Under the pieces are notes generated by a model that worked only from the letters and a program-made list of their open reading frames with translations, was not told the DNA's origin and searched no databases. From Rhodobacterales bacterium RIFCSPHIGHO2_02_FULL_62_130 (GTDB lineage: Bacteria; Pseudomonadota; Alphaproteobacteria; Rhodobacterales; Rhodobacteraceae), in the NCBI GenBank assembly GCA_001828855.1, contig MHZT01000035.1:124001-188000 (forward strand): 64,000 nucleotides of DNA, written 5' to 3'. Both the position numbers and the translations under genes were made by a program. Numbering within the stretch: the first letter of the stretch is position 1; every line of letters starts with the position of its first letter. Positions 35,064 through 43,857 of the stretch are shown piece after piece.

Positions 35064-37559
35064 ATGAAAACCCATGTCAAAGCTCTGGTCGTCGGCGGTG
35101 GTGCCGTCGGTAATGGCATCGCCTATCACCTTGCCAAAGCAGGCTGGGATACGATGCTGGTGGAACGCGACGAGCTGACCTCCGGCTCGACCTGGCACGC
35201 CGCCGGCCTGCTGCCGCTCTTCAACATGAGCTTTGCGACCACCCACATCCACAAATACTCGGTCGATTTCTACAAATCGCTCGAGGCTGAAACCGGCCTG
35301 AACGCAGGCTTCGCGGTGGTGGGCAACCTGCGCATGGCCCAGCGTCAGGAACGCATGGACGAATACATGCTTTATTCCTCGGTCGCGGAAACGGCAGGGG
35401 TTTACCACGAATTCCTGACGCCAAAGGAAATGAAAGACCGCTGGCCGCTGCTGCGTACCGATGATCTGGTCGGCGCGCTTTATCACCCGCAGGATGGCTA
35501 CATTAACCCCGCCGACGTGACCCAAGCGATGGCCAAGGGCGCGCGCCAGCATGGTGCCACGATCGAGCGCAAGATTCAGGTCGACGGCTATCGCTGGACC
35601 GGTTCGGAATGGATCGTCTCCTGCACCCGCATGGTGGACAAGGGCGGCAATCTTGTGGCGTCCGAAGAAAAGTTCGAAATCCATGCCGAGCATGTGGTGA
35701 CGGCCACCGGCAACCATGCCCAACGCACCGCGCGCCTTTTGGGGATCAAGATTCCGGCGATTCCGGTGGAACACCAGTTCATCGTGACCGAACCCGATCC
35801 GATGCTGCAGGAATACCGCAAGAACAACCCCGAGCACCCTGTCCTGCGCGACGCCGATGCCAAGTGGTATGTCCGCGAAGAGCGCGGCGGCTGGATTCTG
35901 GGGCCTTACGAAAAGGGCGCTCCGGCACGCTTCGAATACAACGTCCCCGACAGCTTCCGCGCCGACCTGTTCCCGCTGGACCTTGAGCGGATCGAAGCCG
36001 AATACATGTCGATGATCCACCGCCTGCCGTCGTCGGAAGTGGTTGGCCTGAAGGACGATTTCAACGGCCCGATCTGCTACACGCCCGATGGCAACCCGCT
36101 GGTCGGCCCCGTTCCGGGCCTTCGGAACATGTGGATTGCCGAAGGCTTCTCCTTCGGGATCACCGCTGCGGGTGGCACCGGCTATTACCTTGCCCAGATG
36201 ATGGTGAACGGCGAGGCCGAGATCGACATGGCGTCGCTTGACCCGCGTCGCTATGGCAACTGGATGACCACCGAATACGCGGCCCGCAAGAACGAAGAGT
36301 GCTATGATCACGTCTTCATCCTGCACCACCCCGATGAAGAACGCGAAGCCTGCCGCCCGCTGCGCACCGCCCCCGTCTATGATCGCCAGAAGGCGCTTGG
36401 CGCGCAGTTCGGTCAGGTGAACGGCTGGGAGCGCCCGATCTACTACGGCCCGCTGAATGCGCCCGAAGATTTCGACCACAATTCCCGCAGCTTCCGTCGC
36501 GGCGGCTGGTGGCAATATGCGGTCGACGAGGCCAAGGCCATCCGCGAAACCGCCGGTCTGATCGACGCCACCGCCTTTACCAAGCATGTCGTCAAAGGAC
36601 CCGGTGCGACCGCCTTCCTTGACTGGTTCACCTGCAACGCGCTGCCGAAAGTGGGCCGGATCAACCTGACCTATGCGCTGACGCCGGCTGGCACCACCCG
36701 CACCGAGTATACCATCGTGCGGAATGGCGAGAATGACTACTATCTGGTGTCGGCAGGCGCGTGGACGGCCTATGACGCCGACTATCTGCGGAAATGTGCC
36801 GAGGATATGGCCCCGAAATTCGGCTATATCGAAATCCATGACGTCACCACCCAATGGGGCGTGTTCGCCATCGCAGGGCCGAACAGCCGCAAGATTCTGG
36901 CGGAACTGATCAAGGACGCCGATCCTGCAACCGCGCTGTCGAACAAGCGGTTCCCGTGGCTCTCGGCGCGGAAGATCGAGTTGGGCATGTGCCCTGTGAA
37001 CGCGATCCGTGTGGCCTATACCGGTGAACTTGGCTGGGAACTGCACCACCCGATCGAGATGCAGCGTTACCTGTGGGATCAACTGCTGAAGGCAGGCGAG
37101 AAACATGGGATGAAACTGGTCGGCGCACGGGCGCAGAACTGGTTGCGGCAGGAGAAATCCTATCGGGCGTTCGGGAACGAGTTGGGCCGCGACGCGACCC
37201 CGCTGGAAGCCGCGCTGGACCGCTTTGTCGATCTGTCCAAGGATTTCCAGGGCAAGCAGGCGATGCTGGACGTGGGCATCCGCAGCAAATGCGTGACCCT
37301 GCTGATCGACGGGCCTGCGGATACCGATCCGTGGGGCAAGGAGGCGCTGGTTCTGAACGGCGAGAAGATCGGGCGTTTGACCTCGGGCGGCTATTCGGTG
37401 GCCTTTGGCAAGCAGATCGGGATGGGTTATGTGCGGCCCGATCTGGCGGTGACGGGACAGAAGCTTCAGGTTCGGATGAACCGCGAGCTTTGGGATTGTG
37501 TGATCACCGAGGATAGCCCGTTTGATCCGAGCAACGCCCGCATCCGCATCGACGGGTAA
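35064..37559 (+). CDS. Dimethylglycine/sarcosine dehydrogenase-type FAD protein with GcvT domain
   Basis: The 831-aa protein fuses an FAD oxidase domain (about 1-400) to a GcvT-like folate-binding domain (about 430-830). The dinucleotide motif VVGGGAVGNGIAYHLAKAG starts at residue 9. H45 in TSGSTWHAAG is at the position of the covalent FAD attachment in dimethylglycine and sarcosine dehydrogenases. GYYLAQMMVNGE and the C-terminal PSNARIRIDG are family-like. The reaction would demethylate a methylated glycine and pass the carbon to tetrahydrofolate. The precise substrate is not certain, since Rhodobacteraceae have several paralogues. GGAG lies 10 bases upstream. A terminator follows at 37573. 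Confidence 0.85.
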   Translation: MKTHVKALVVGGGAVGNGIAYHLAKAGWDTMLVERDELTSGSTWHAAGLLPLFNMSFATTHIHKYSVDFYKSLEAETGLNAGFAVVGNLRMAQRQERMDEYMLYSSVAETAGVYHEFLTPKEMKDRWPLLRTDDLVGALYHPQDGYINPADVTQAMAKGARQHGATIERKIQVDGYRWTGSEWIVSCTRMVDKGGNLVASEEKFEIHAEHVVTATGNHAQRTARLLGIKIPAIPVEHQFIVTEPDPMLQEYRKNNPEHPVLRDADAKWYVREERGGWILGPYEKGAPARFEYNVPDSFRADLFPLDLERIEAEYMSMIHRLPSSEVVGLKDDFNGPICYTPDGNPLVGPVPGLRNMWIAEGFSFGITAAGGTGYYLAQMMVNGEAEIDMASLDPRRYGNWMTTEYAARKNEECYDHVFILHHPDEEREACRPLRTAPVYDRQKALGAQFGQVNGWERPIYYGPLNAPEDFDHNSRSFRRGGWWQYAVDEAKAIRETAGLIDATAFTKHVVKGPGATAFLDWFTCNALPKVGRINLTYALTPAGTTRTEYTIVRNGENDYYLVSAGAWTAYDADYLRKCAEDMAPKFGYIEIHDVTTQWGVFAIAGPNSRKILAELIKDADPATALSNKRFPWLSARKIELGMCPVNAIRVAYTGELGWELHHPIEMQRYLWDQLLKAGEKHGMKLVGARAQNWLRQEKSYRAFGNELGRDATPLEAALDRFVDLSKDFQGKQAMLDVGIRSKCVTLLIDGPADTDPWGKEALVLNGEKIGRLTSGGYSVAFGKQIGMGYVRPDLAVTGQKLQVRMNRELWDCVITEDSPFDPSNARIRIDG

Positions 37560-37572
37560 GGCGAGAATAGGA

Positions 37573-37598
37573 AAGGTCCCAACTCGGGACCTTTTTTA
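37573..37598 (+). terminator. Terminator of the dehydrogenase gene
   Basis: An 8-bp stem AAGGTCCC/GGGACCTT with a 5-base loop and a T6 run. Confidence 0.88.
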
Positions 37599-37655
37599 TG
37601 TGTTCGGAATCAAGATCTTGACTGTGCGCGTTAACGAATTTTTAACGGTTGAACC

Positions 37656-37689
37656 AAAAAGGGCGGCCCTGTTGGGCCGCCCTTTTCTT
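37656..37689. terminator. Terminator of the EF-hand gene (bidirectional form)
   Basis: A 9-bp stem GGGCGGCCC/GGGCCGCCC (37661-37669, 37674-37682) with A5 on the left and T4 on the right. It ends the minus-strand EF-hand transcript. Confidence 0.85.
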
Positions 37690-37703
37690 GTCTGGGGCAG
37701 GGA

Positions 37704-38216
37704 TCAGTTCTGGCCGAAATCGTCGGCCATCACCTTGCCGTCGCCGTTGCGGTCCATCATGGCGATCCAGTCGGGGGTTTTGGCCATGAATTCTTCGCGG
37801 GTCACAAAGCCGTCGCCATCAGCATCGTTGAAGCCGCGCTGCATTCCGCCTTCTTCGCCACCCATCTGGCCGCCCATGCCAATGCCGTGACCTTTGCCCT
37901 TGCCTTTACCCATGCCCTGACCCGCACCAGCGCCTTGGCCCATGCCAGCGCCCATTTCTTCCTGCATCTGGGCCTGATCGGTGGCGCGCATTTCATCGAA
38001 CAGGGCGTATTCTTCGGCAGACAGCTTGCCGTCTTCGTCGGCGTCAAACGAGGTGAACACATCGCCGCGTTTGGTCGTGGCTTCTTCCAGCGTTACGACG
38101 CCATCGCCATCCTGATCCCAGTTCGAGATGAAATGGGCGCCGTGTCCGCTGCCTTGGGCAAAGGCAGTTGCGGTGGACAGCAGCAGGGCGGCGGTTGCAA
38201 GTGTCAGTCGGGTCAT
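37704..38216 (-). CDS. Secreted EF-hand calcium-binding protein
   Basis: The 170-aa precursor has a signal peptide (about 1-20) and four EF-hand loops: DQDGDGVVTLEE (near 34), DADEDGKLSAEE (near 58), DADGDGFVTREE (near 130) and DRNGDGKVMADD (near 154). All have Asp at positions 1 and 3 and Gly at 6; the last has Asp in place of Glu at the final ligand. Between the pairs lies a Gly/Met/Lys-rich linker of about 40 residues. The protein is predicted to be periplasmic or secreted and to bind calcium. Function is not known. AAGGAAA lies upstream. Confidence 0.85.
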   Translation of the reverse strand: MTRLTLATAALLLSTATAFAQGSGHGAHFISNWDQDGDGVVTLEEATTKRGDVFTSFDADEDGKLSAEEYALFDEMRATDQAQMQEEMGAGMGQGAGAGQGMGKGKGKGHGIGMGGQMGGEEGGMQRGFNDADGDGFVTREEFMAKTPDWIAMMDRNGDGKVMADDFGQN

Positions 38217-38322
38217 GGGTTTTCCTTACATTCCAATATTAATATATAATGATACGGCTGGGCTGTCCGGTTCCGTCGCAAGAATTTCAGGAAATTCACG
38301 CGACGGGATTTTCAGCACGGCA

Positions 38323-38667
38323 TCACGCTGCGGGTGCGGTCATCTCGTCCCATGCGGCAAGGGCGTGGGCGGCATACATCAGGGCAGGGCCGCCGCCCAT
38401 CTGGATGCACATCGCCATGACCGAGCTGAGGTCTTCGCGGGTGGCTCCGGCGCGGATCAGGGCCTCGACGTGGAAATTCACGCAAGGCTCGCAACGCTGG
38501 GTGATGGCGATGGCCAGCGCCACATATTCACGCTCTTTCACCGAGAGCGTGCCTTCTTCTTTCGCGGCTTTGGACAGTTGCGCGAAGCCAGCAGCGGTTT
38601 CGGGAATCAGCTTGTTCATCACCCGCAATTCGGCGCGCATCTCGGCGGTTTTGGCTTTGTAGCTCAT
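38323..38667 (-). CDS. Carboxymuconolactone decarboxylase/AhpD-like protein
   Basis: The 114-aa protein has the AhpD-type active site CEPCVNFHVEALIRAGATRED (about 58-78): a CxxC pair with a downstream His, as in peroxidase-reductase members. The protein is helical, as expected for the family. The start at 38667 has AAGGAG 8 bases upstream; a longer in-frame extension was rejected. Members range from alkylhydroperoxide reductase helpers to gamma-carboxymuconolactone decarboxylases; the CxxC favours a redox role. It stands alone between the EF-hand gene and the methyltransferase. Confidence 0.88.
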   Translation of the reverse strand: MSYKAKTAEMRAELRVMNKLIPETAAGFAQLSKAAKEEGTLSVKEREYVALAIAITQRCEPCVNFHVEALIRAGATREDLSSVMAMCIQMGGGPALMYAAHALAAWDEMTAPAA

Positions 38668-38756
38668 CTGGACACTCCTTCTTTGGGGGGAGTGTGTCAG
38701 CGTAGACGGTGGGGTGCCTTGATCTGGATCATACAAATTCAAATAACTGAATATGA

Positions 38757-39392
38757 TTAGCGCCGCGCCACCAGCATCAGATTATTGGCGGGCATCGGCT
38801 GGGCGGTGGTGGTCAACCCGTAGGAGGCAAGGCGGGCGGTGACGCTGGCCAAGTCCTTGTAGCCTATGGCCGGATCTTGGGCCTGAAGGCTGGCATGAAA
38901 GGCAGCGTCACCGTCCGAGGTTGCAAGGCCATCGCGCAGGAAGGGACCGTAGATCAGCAGCACGCCGGATGGGGACAGGGCGCGGGCGGCCTGATCGAGC
39001 AGGGTTTCCACAGCGGGGGCAGGGATCAGGTGCAGCAGGTTCACGATCAGGATGGCGTCTTGGTTCGGCCAGTCGGCGGACCAGTCGGGGCGGGTGGCAT
39101 CCAGCACCACGGGCGCGCGCAGGTTCGGGCCAGCGGTGGCGCGCCATGCGGTGATCGAGGCCAGATTGTCGGGGTTCACGTCTGTTGGCTGCCAGTCGAT
39201 CTGCGGCAGGGCTGCGGAAAATTCGGCAGCGTGCTGGCCCGTTCCTGCGGCGATTTCCAGCAGACGGCCCTGCGGCGGAAGCTCGGTCCGCAGCATGGCC
39301 AAGATCGGCGCGGCATTGCGCGCAGCAGAGGGTGCGTGGCGGCGGCCATCGGGGGAGGTTTCGGCCCCGCTATCGGGCAGGCGGAGAGTCAT
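38757..39392 (-). CDS. DUF938 SAM-dependent methyltransferase-like protein
   Basis: The 211-aa protein has the class I methyltransferase motif I LLEIAAGTGQHAAEFSAALP (about 44-63), the acidic end of strand 2 (WQPTDVNPD) and the DUF938 segments NLLHLIPAPAVETLLDQAARAL (about 118-139) and GVLLIYGPF. The substrate is unknown. The start overlaps the stop of the upstream FAD oxidase gene by ATGA, so the two are translated together. Confidence 0.88.
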   Translation of the reverse strand: MTLRLPDSGAETSPDGRRHAPSAARNAAPILAMLRTELPPQGRLLEIAAGTGQHAAEFSAALPQIDWQPTDVNPDNLASITAWRATAGPNLRAPVVLDATRPDWSADWPNQDAILIVNLLHLIPAPAVETLLDQAARALSPSGVLLIYGPFLRDGLATSDGDAAFHASLQAQDPAIGYKDLASVTARLASYGLTTTAQPMPANNLMLVARR

Positions 39393-40465
39393 CCGAAGCG
39401 GGCCGGTGACAGGGCTGCGATCAGATCGGCGGACAGCGCGGGGGCGGTGCCTGTCAGCAGATCGGCGGCAAGCTGGCTGGCCCCCGGCGCGGATTGAAAG
39501 CCGTAACCGCCTTGGCCTGCCAGCCAGAAGAAGGAGGGATCGCGGGCGTCGCGGCCAATCACCAGCACGCGGTCGGGCGAAAAGGTGCGAAGGCCGGCCC
39601 AGTTGGAAATCAGGCGTGTGACGGGTTCGGTCACCATTTCCTCATAGCGGGACAGGCCTTCGGCCAGCACCATATCGTCGGCCCAAGCGTCATGCGGGGC
39701 CATCGGGTGTTCCTCGGCGGGCGATACGATCAGCGCGCCTGCGTCGGGTTTGGCATACCATGTCTCGCCACAGCCGAACATCATCGGCCAGCCCGAAACA
39801 TCATGGCCGCCGGGGGCGGGGATGCGGGCCATCGAGCGGCGGTTGGGCTGGAAGCCAAGCGGTTTGATGCCCGCCAAGGCTGCGACCTCATCAACCCAAG
39901 CGCCTGCCGCGTTGATCAGGGTGGCGGCGGTATAGCTGCCGGTGGCGGTGGTGACGCGCCAGCCTGCGCCATCCTTGGCAATGGTGGTGACGCGGGCATT
40001 GGTCAGGATTTGCGCGCCGTGGCTGCGGGCGGTTTTGGCGAAGCCTTGCAGCAGAAGATCGGTGTCGATGTCCCATGCGTGGGTGGCATGGGCGGCGTGA
40101 GTGACAATGGCGGGGTTCAGGATCGGCACGATGGCGCGGGCCTCGTCCATGCTGATGCGGTCCAGATGCATGGTGGCGATGTCATGGGCAAAGGCGTCGG
40201 CCTGATCGGCGCGGCCAAGGATCATCAGCCCGCGCGGGGTCAACATGTCCTTGATGCTGCGGAAATAATCCCCCGAGGCCAGCGACAGCTCCACCACCGC
40301 AGGCAGGCCATAGCGCGGCTCATAGAGCGCGGCAGAGCGGCCCGAGGCGTGGTGGGCAAGGTTGGCTTCCGCCTCCAGCACGATCACGCGGCCATGCGGG
40401 GCCAGACGCGCTGCGGCAGAAACTCCGGCGATCCCGCCCCCGATGATCAGAAACTCCGCGTCCAT
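39389..40465 (-). CDS. DAO-family FAD-dependent oxidoreductase
   Basis: The 358-aa protein belongs to the glycine/D-amino-acid oxidase family. It has the FAD motif LIIGGGIAGVSAAARLAPHG (about 6-25), the ASGRSAALYEP segment (about 40-50) and the C-terminal WLAGQGGYGFQSAPGAS (about 317-333). It oxidises an amine or amino acid that cannot be named from sequence. The start at 40465 has GGGAG upstream; 12 earlier in-frame codons are unsupported. It is the first gene of a two-gene unit with the DUF938 gene and lies after the terminator of the purine operon. Confidence 0.88.
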   Translation of the reverse strand: MDAEFLIIGGGIAGVSAAARLAPHGRVIVLEAEANLAHHASGRSAALYEPRYGLPAVVELSLASGDYFRSIKDMLTPRGLMILGRADQADAFAHDIATMHLDRISMDEARAIVPILNPAIVTHAAHATHAWDIDTDLLLQGFAKTARSHGAQILTNARVTTIAKDGAGWRVTTATGSYTAATLINAAGAWVDEVAALAGIKPLGFQPNRRSMARIPAPGGHDVSGWPMMFGCGETWYAKPDAGALIVSPAEEHPMAPHDAWADDMVLAEGLSRYEEMVTEPVTRLISNWAGLRTFSPDRVLVIGRDARDPSFFWLAGQGGYGFQSAPGASQLAADLLTGTAPALSADLIAALSPARFG

Positions 40466-40564
40466 GTCAGCTCCCAGATTTGGCCCCTTGGTTTGGCGCA
40501 ACTATCGGTGGCAGGGCGGCGGGATGCAACGGGGAGGCACGGGCAAACTGCCGGATTTACACCG

Positions 40565-40594
40565 AAAAAGGCCCGCACATTGGCGGGCCTTTCC
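40565..40594 (-). terminator. Terminator of the purine operon
   Basis: A 9-bp stem AAGGCCCGC/GCGGGCCTT (40568-40576, 40583-40591) has, on the minus strand, a T-rich tail. It lies 33 bases after the last gene of the operon. Confidence 0.85.
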
Positions 40595-40626
40595 GGTCAT
40601 TGTGTCAGGTGCTTATGGCGGCCAGA

Positions 40627-41700
40627 TTACTGGGGAATCTCGCCTTCGATGCCTTCGACGTAGAAGTTCAGGCCTGCAAGGGTGCCATCATCCGCCACTT
40701 CGCCATCCGCCAGCCAGACCGAGCCGTCCTGCTTGTTCAGCGGGCCGGTGAAGGGGTGATACGAGCCGTCGCCGATCGAGGTGGCCAGCGCTTCGGCCTC
40801 GGCCTTGACCTCGGCGGGAACGGCGTCGGTGATCTCGCCGATCAGCACTTCGCCACCGCCGATGCCGGCCCATGTGTCTTTCTGCGCATAGGTGCCGTCC
40901 AGCAGCGCGCCGACACGTTCGACGTAATACGGACCCCAGTTGTCGATGATCGCCGACACGCGCGGGCTGGGCTTATATTCGGCCATATCGGACGCCTGAC
41001 CAAAGCCGATCACGCCGGGGGTCTTGGCGGCCTCGGCCAGCGGTGCGGTGGAGTCGGTGTGCTGCAGGATCACGTCCACGCCCTGTTCGATCAGCGCCTT
41101 GGCGGCATCGGCCTCTTTGGCGGGATCAAACCAGGTATAGGCCCAGACCACCGACATGGTGACATCGGGGTTCACCTTTTTGGCGTGGATGAACGAGGCG
41201 TTGATGCCCTGAATCACCTCGGGGATCGGGAACGACCCGATATAGCCGATCTTGTTCGATTTGGTCATGCGGCCTGCGATGGTGCCGGTGACGGCGCGGC
41301 CTTCGTAGAAGCGGGCGTTGTAGGTGGAAACGTTGGCAGAATCGCGCTTATACCCCGTGGCATGTTCGAACATGATGTCGGGGAACTTGGCGGCCACGGC
41401 ATTGGTGGCATCCATATAGCCGAAGGACGTGGTGAAGATGATCTTGCAGCCCGACAGCGCCATCTGGGTCAGCACACGTTCCGCATCCGCGCCCTCTGGC
41501 ACGTTTTCCTGATAGGCGGTTTCCACCTTGTCGCCGAAGGCTTTCTCGACGTCCAGACGGCCCTGGTCATGCTGGAAAGTCCAGCCGCCGTCGCCGATCG
41601 GGCCGACGTAAACAAAGCAGGCTTTCAGCTTGTCCTGCGCAGCGGCGGCACTGGCAAAGGCCAGCACGGCGGCGGTGGCCAGAAGGGTTTTTCTAAGCAT
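40627..41700 (-). CDS. BMP-family ABC transporter substrate-binding protein
   Basis: The 357-aa precursor has a signal peptide (about 1-21) and the Bmp/PnrA-like fold: CFVYVGPIGDGGWTFQHDQG (about 28-47), IIFTTSFGYMDA (about 86-97) and VILQHTDSTAP. Related proteins bind nucleosides or purines. Its place at the end of an operon with xanthine dehydrogenase argues for a purine ligand; a nucleoside such as guanosine or inosine is also possible. GGGAGA lies 7 bases upstream of the start at 41700. The operon terminator follows. Confidence 0.9.
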   Translation of the reverse strand: MLRKTLLATAAVLAFASAAAAQDKLKACFVYVGPIGDGGWTFQHDQGRLDVEKAFGDKVETAYQENVPEGADAERVLTQMALSGCKIIFTTSFGYMDATNAVAAKFPDIMFEHATGYKRDSANVSTYNARFYEGRAVTGTIAGRMTKSNKIGYIGSFPIPEVIQGINASFIHAKKVNPDVTMSVVWAYTWFDPAKEADAAKALIEQGVDVILQHTDSTAPLAEAAKTPGVIGFGQASDMAEYKPSPRVSAIIDNWGPYYVERVGALLDGTYAQKDTWAGIGGGEVLIGEITDAVPAEVKAEAEALATSIGDGSYHPFTGPLNKQDGSVWLADGEVADDGTLAGLNFYVEGIEGEIPQ

Positions 41701-41752
41701 AGGTCGTCTCCCGTTGGTTGGGGCTGTTGCCGCCCCGGTTGATATTGGCCTC

Positions 41753-42685
41753 TTAGCGCGAGGCATGAAAATTTTGGCCCAAAGCCGCAGGTGCGTTCAG
41801 CGCGCGGCCCTTGCCAGAGGACATGATAACCAGCACCACGATGGTTATCAGATATGGCGACATCGACAAGTATTCGACCGGAATCGACGACCCTGCCGCC
41901 TGCAGATTAAGCTGCAATACGGTGATGCCGCCGAAAAGATAGGCGCCGACCAGCACGCGCCACGGTTTCCAGCTTGCAAAGACCACTATGGCCAGCGCGA
42001 TCCAGCCCGCGCCTGCGGTGATGCCGTCGGTCCATTGCGGCACGCGCACAAGGCTGATGTAGGCCCCACCCATTCCCGCCATCGCCCCGCCAAACAGGAT
42101 TGCCAAAAGGCGGATGCGCTGCACCTTGTAGCCAAGGGCGTGGGCGGCCTCGTGGTTTTCGCCGACGGCGCGCAGGATCAGGCCAAGGCGGGCCTTTTTC
42201 AGCACCCAAGCCACGGCGGCAATCAGCAGGATTGAGAAATACACCACCCAATCGTGCTGAAACAGGACCACGCCAAGACCGGGAATATCGGCAAGGGGAC
42301 CGAACGGCACCTCGGGGGTCAGCGGCGGCTTGATGCCGACATAGGATTGTCCGATCAGGCTGGACAGGCCAAGCCCGAACAGGGTCAGCGCAAGGCCGGT
42401 GGCCACCTGATTGGCCAGCAGGCTTTGGGTCAGAAACGCAAAGATCAGGCTTAGGGCCGCGCCACCCGCCGCCCCGCCGACAAAGCCCAGATAGGGATTG
42501 CTGGTCTCGACTGCGGTCACAAAGCCGCAGATCGCCCCCATGATCATCATGCCTTCGACGCCCAGATTGAGAACGCCCGCCTTTTCGACCACCAACTCGC
42601 CAATTGCGGCCAGAATGATCGGCACCGAGGCCACCATCAAAGACGCCACCAGAACAAAGGGGTTGATTGATCCGAAATCCATCAT
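41753..42685 (-). CDS. ABC transporter permease (nucleoside/purine type), second subunit
   Basis: The 310-aa protein is a BPD_transp_2 permease with about nine membrane helices; the family motif is AIGELVVEKAGVLNLGVEG (about 28-46). Coupling residues lie in AVGENHEAAHALGYKVQRIR (about 190-209). The start at 42685 overlaps the stop of the first permease as ATGA. A second ATG three bases on, at 42682, sits at better distance from GGAG and may be used. It pairs with the first permease as a heterodimer. Confidence 0.9.
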   Translation of the reverse strand: MMDFGSINPFVLVASLMVASVPIILAAIGELVVEKAGVLNLGVEGMMIMGAICGFVTAVETSNPYLGFVGGAAGGAALSLIFAFLTQSLLANQVATGLALTLFGLGLSSLIGQSYVGIKPPLTPEVPFGPLADIPGLGVVLFQHDWVVYFSILLIAAVAWVLKKARLGLILRAVGENHEAAHALGYKVQRIRLLAILFGGAMAGMGGAYISLVRVPQWTDGITAGAGWIALAIVVFASWKPWRVLVGAYLFGGITVLQLNLQAAGSSIPVEYLSMSPYLITIVVLVIMSSGKGRALNAPAALGQNFHASR

Positions 42686-43764
42686 TTCACTCCGGTAAAC
42701 AGGCGAAAGCGGTAGTTGGTCAGCAAATCCACGGCGAGAAGGAAGAACAAAAGCATGCCCTGAAAGGCCTGAATGGCCGCCGAGGGCAGGCCCAGCATGA
42801 ATTGCGCCAACTCGCCACCGATATAGGTCAGCGCCATCAACAGGCCCGCCAGCAGGATGCCCACGGGGTTCAGGCGGCCAAGGAAGGCCACGATGATGGC
42901 GGTAAAGCCGTAGCCCACGTTGAAATCGATGCTGATCTGGCCTGCGGGTCCAGAGACTTCGAACAACCCCGCCAGTCCCGCCAGCGCGCCGGAAATGCCC
43001 ATGCAGAGCAGCACCAGTGCGGTGGGGCTGACGCCGTGGAACCGCGCGGCGCGGGGGGCTTGGCCTGCCAGCTTGATCTGGAAGCCAAGGATATGGCGTT
43101 GCAGCAGGATATAGGCGGCAATCACCGCGACAAAGGCCGCGACCACGCCCCAATGCATGCCGGTGCCTGCGATCAGTTCGGGGTTTGACGCTGCCGGATA
43201 TTGCGACAGGTTGCGGCTGCCCGGAAAGCCGGACCCTTCGGGGTTTCGCAGCAATCCCAAGGACATCGAGGCCAGAATATTCTGCGCGATATAGACCATC
43301 AGCAAGGAGACAAGGATTTCATTGGTGTTGAAATGTGTCTTGAGCAGCGCAGGGATCATCGCCCAAAGCCAGCCCCCGAACGCCCCCGCGATCACCATCA
43401 GCGGAAAGATATACCACGCCTCAAGGGGGTAGAACGCCAGCCCCGCGCCCGCGCCAAAGATGGCCCCCATGATATACTGGCCTTCGGCGCCGATGTTCCA
43501 GATGCCGGCGCGGAACCCCAGCGACAGCCCCACCGCGATCAGGATCAGCGGCCCCGCCTTGACCAGAAGCTGCGGGCGGGAATAGGCGGCGAAATCGGGG
43601 TTGAACAGCGGGTCCCAGAAGATGGTGCGGATCGCCTCGACAGGGTTCTTGCCAAGGATGGCAAACATGATCCCCCCCGCGATCATGGTCAGCACCACCG
43701 CCACGATGGGGGTGGCAATCTGCCAGAACTTCGACGGGGTGGGTCTTTTTTCCAGCCGGATCAT
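42682..43764 (-). CDS. ABC transporter permease (nucleoside/purine type), first subunit
   Basis: The 360-aa protein is a BPD_transp_2 permease with about ten membrane helices. It contains GLSLGFRAGIWNIGAEGQYIMGA (about 79-101), the family motif just after the first helices, and the coupling segment GQAPRAARFHGVSPTALVLL (about 233-252). It is separated from the ATPase gene by 93 bases holding repeat copy A4, the widest gap in the operon. Downstream it overlaps the second permease by four bases. Confidence 0.9.
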   Translation of the reverse strand: MIRLEKRPTPSKFWQIATPIVAVVLTMIAGGIMFAILGKNPVEAIRTIFWDPLFNPDFAAYSRPQLLVKAGPLILIAVGLSLGFRAGIWNIGAEGQYIMGAIFGAGAGLAFYPLEAWYIFPLMVIAGAFGGWLWAMIPALLKTHFNTNEILVSLLMVYIAQNILASMSLGLLRNPEGSGFPGSRNLSQYPAASNPELIAGTGMHWGVVAAFVAVIAAYILLQRHILGFQIKLAGQAPRAARFHGVSPTALVLLCMGISGALAGLAGLFEVSGPAGQISIDFNVGYGFTAIIVAFLGRLNPVGILLAGLLMALTYIGGELAQFMLGLPSAAIQAFQGMLLFFLLAVDLLTNYRFRLFTGVK

Positions 43765-43787
43765 CGTCTTGTCACCTTTCCGGCTTT

Positions 43788-43850
43788 CATCTTGGTTAAA
43801 ATACTCTCGGGGGGTGAGGCCGCAGGCCGAGGGGGGCAGACAGCCCCCTG
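43788..43850 (+). repeat. Repeat family A, copy A4
   Basis: The head CATCTTGGTTAAAATACTC precedes a block of about 40 bases identical or nearly so to copy A5 (CGGGGGGTGAGGCCGCAGG and onward, to CAGACAGCCCCC). It lies inside the purine operon, between the ATPase and first permease genes. Confidence 0.85.
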
Positions 43851-43857
43851 CTGTGCG

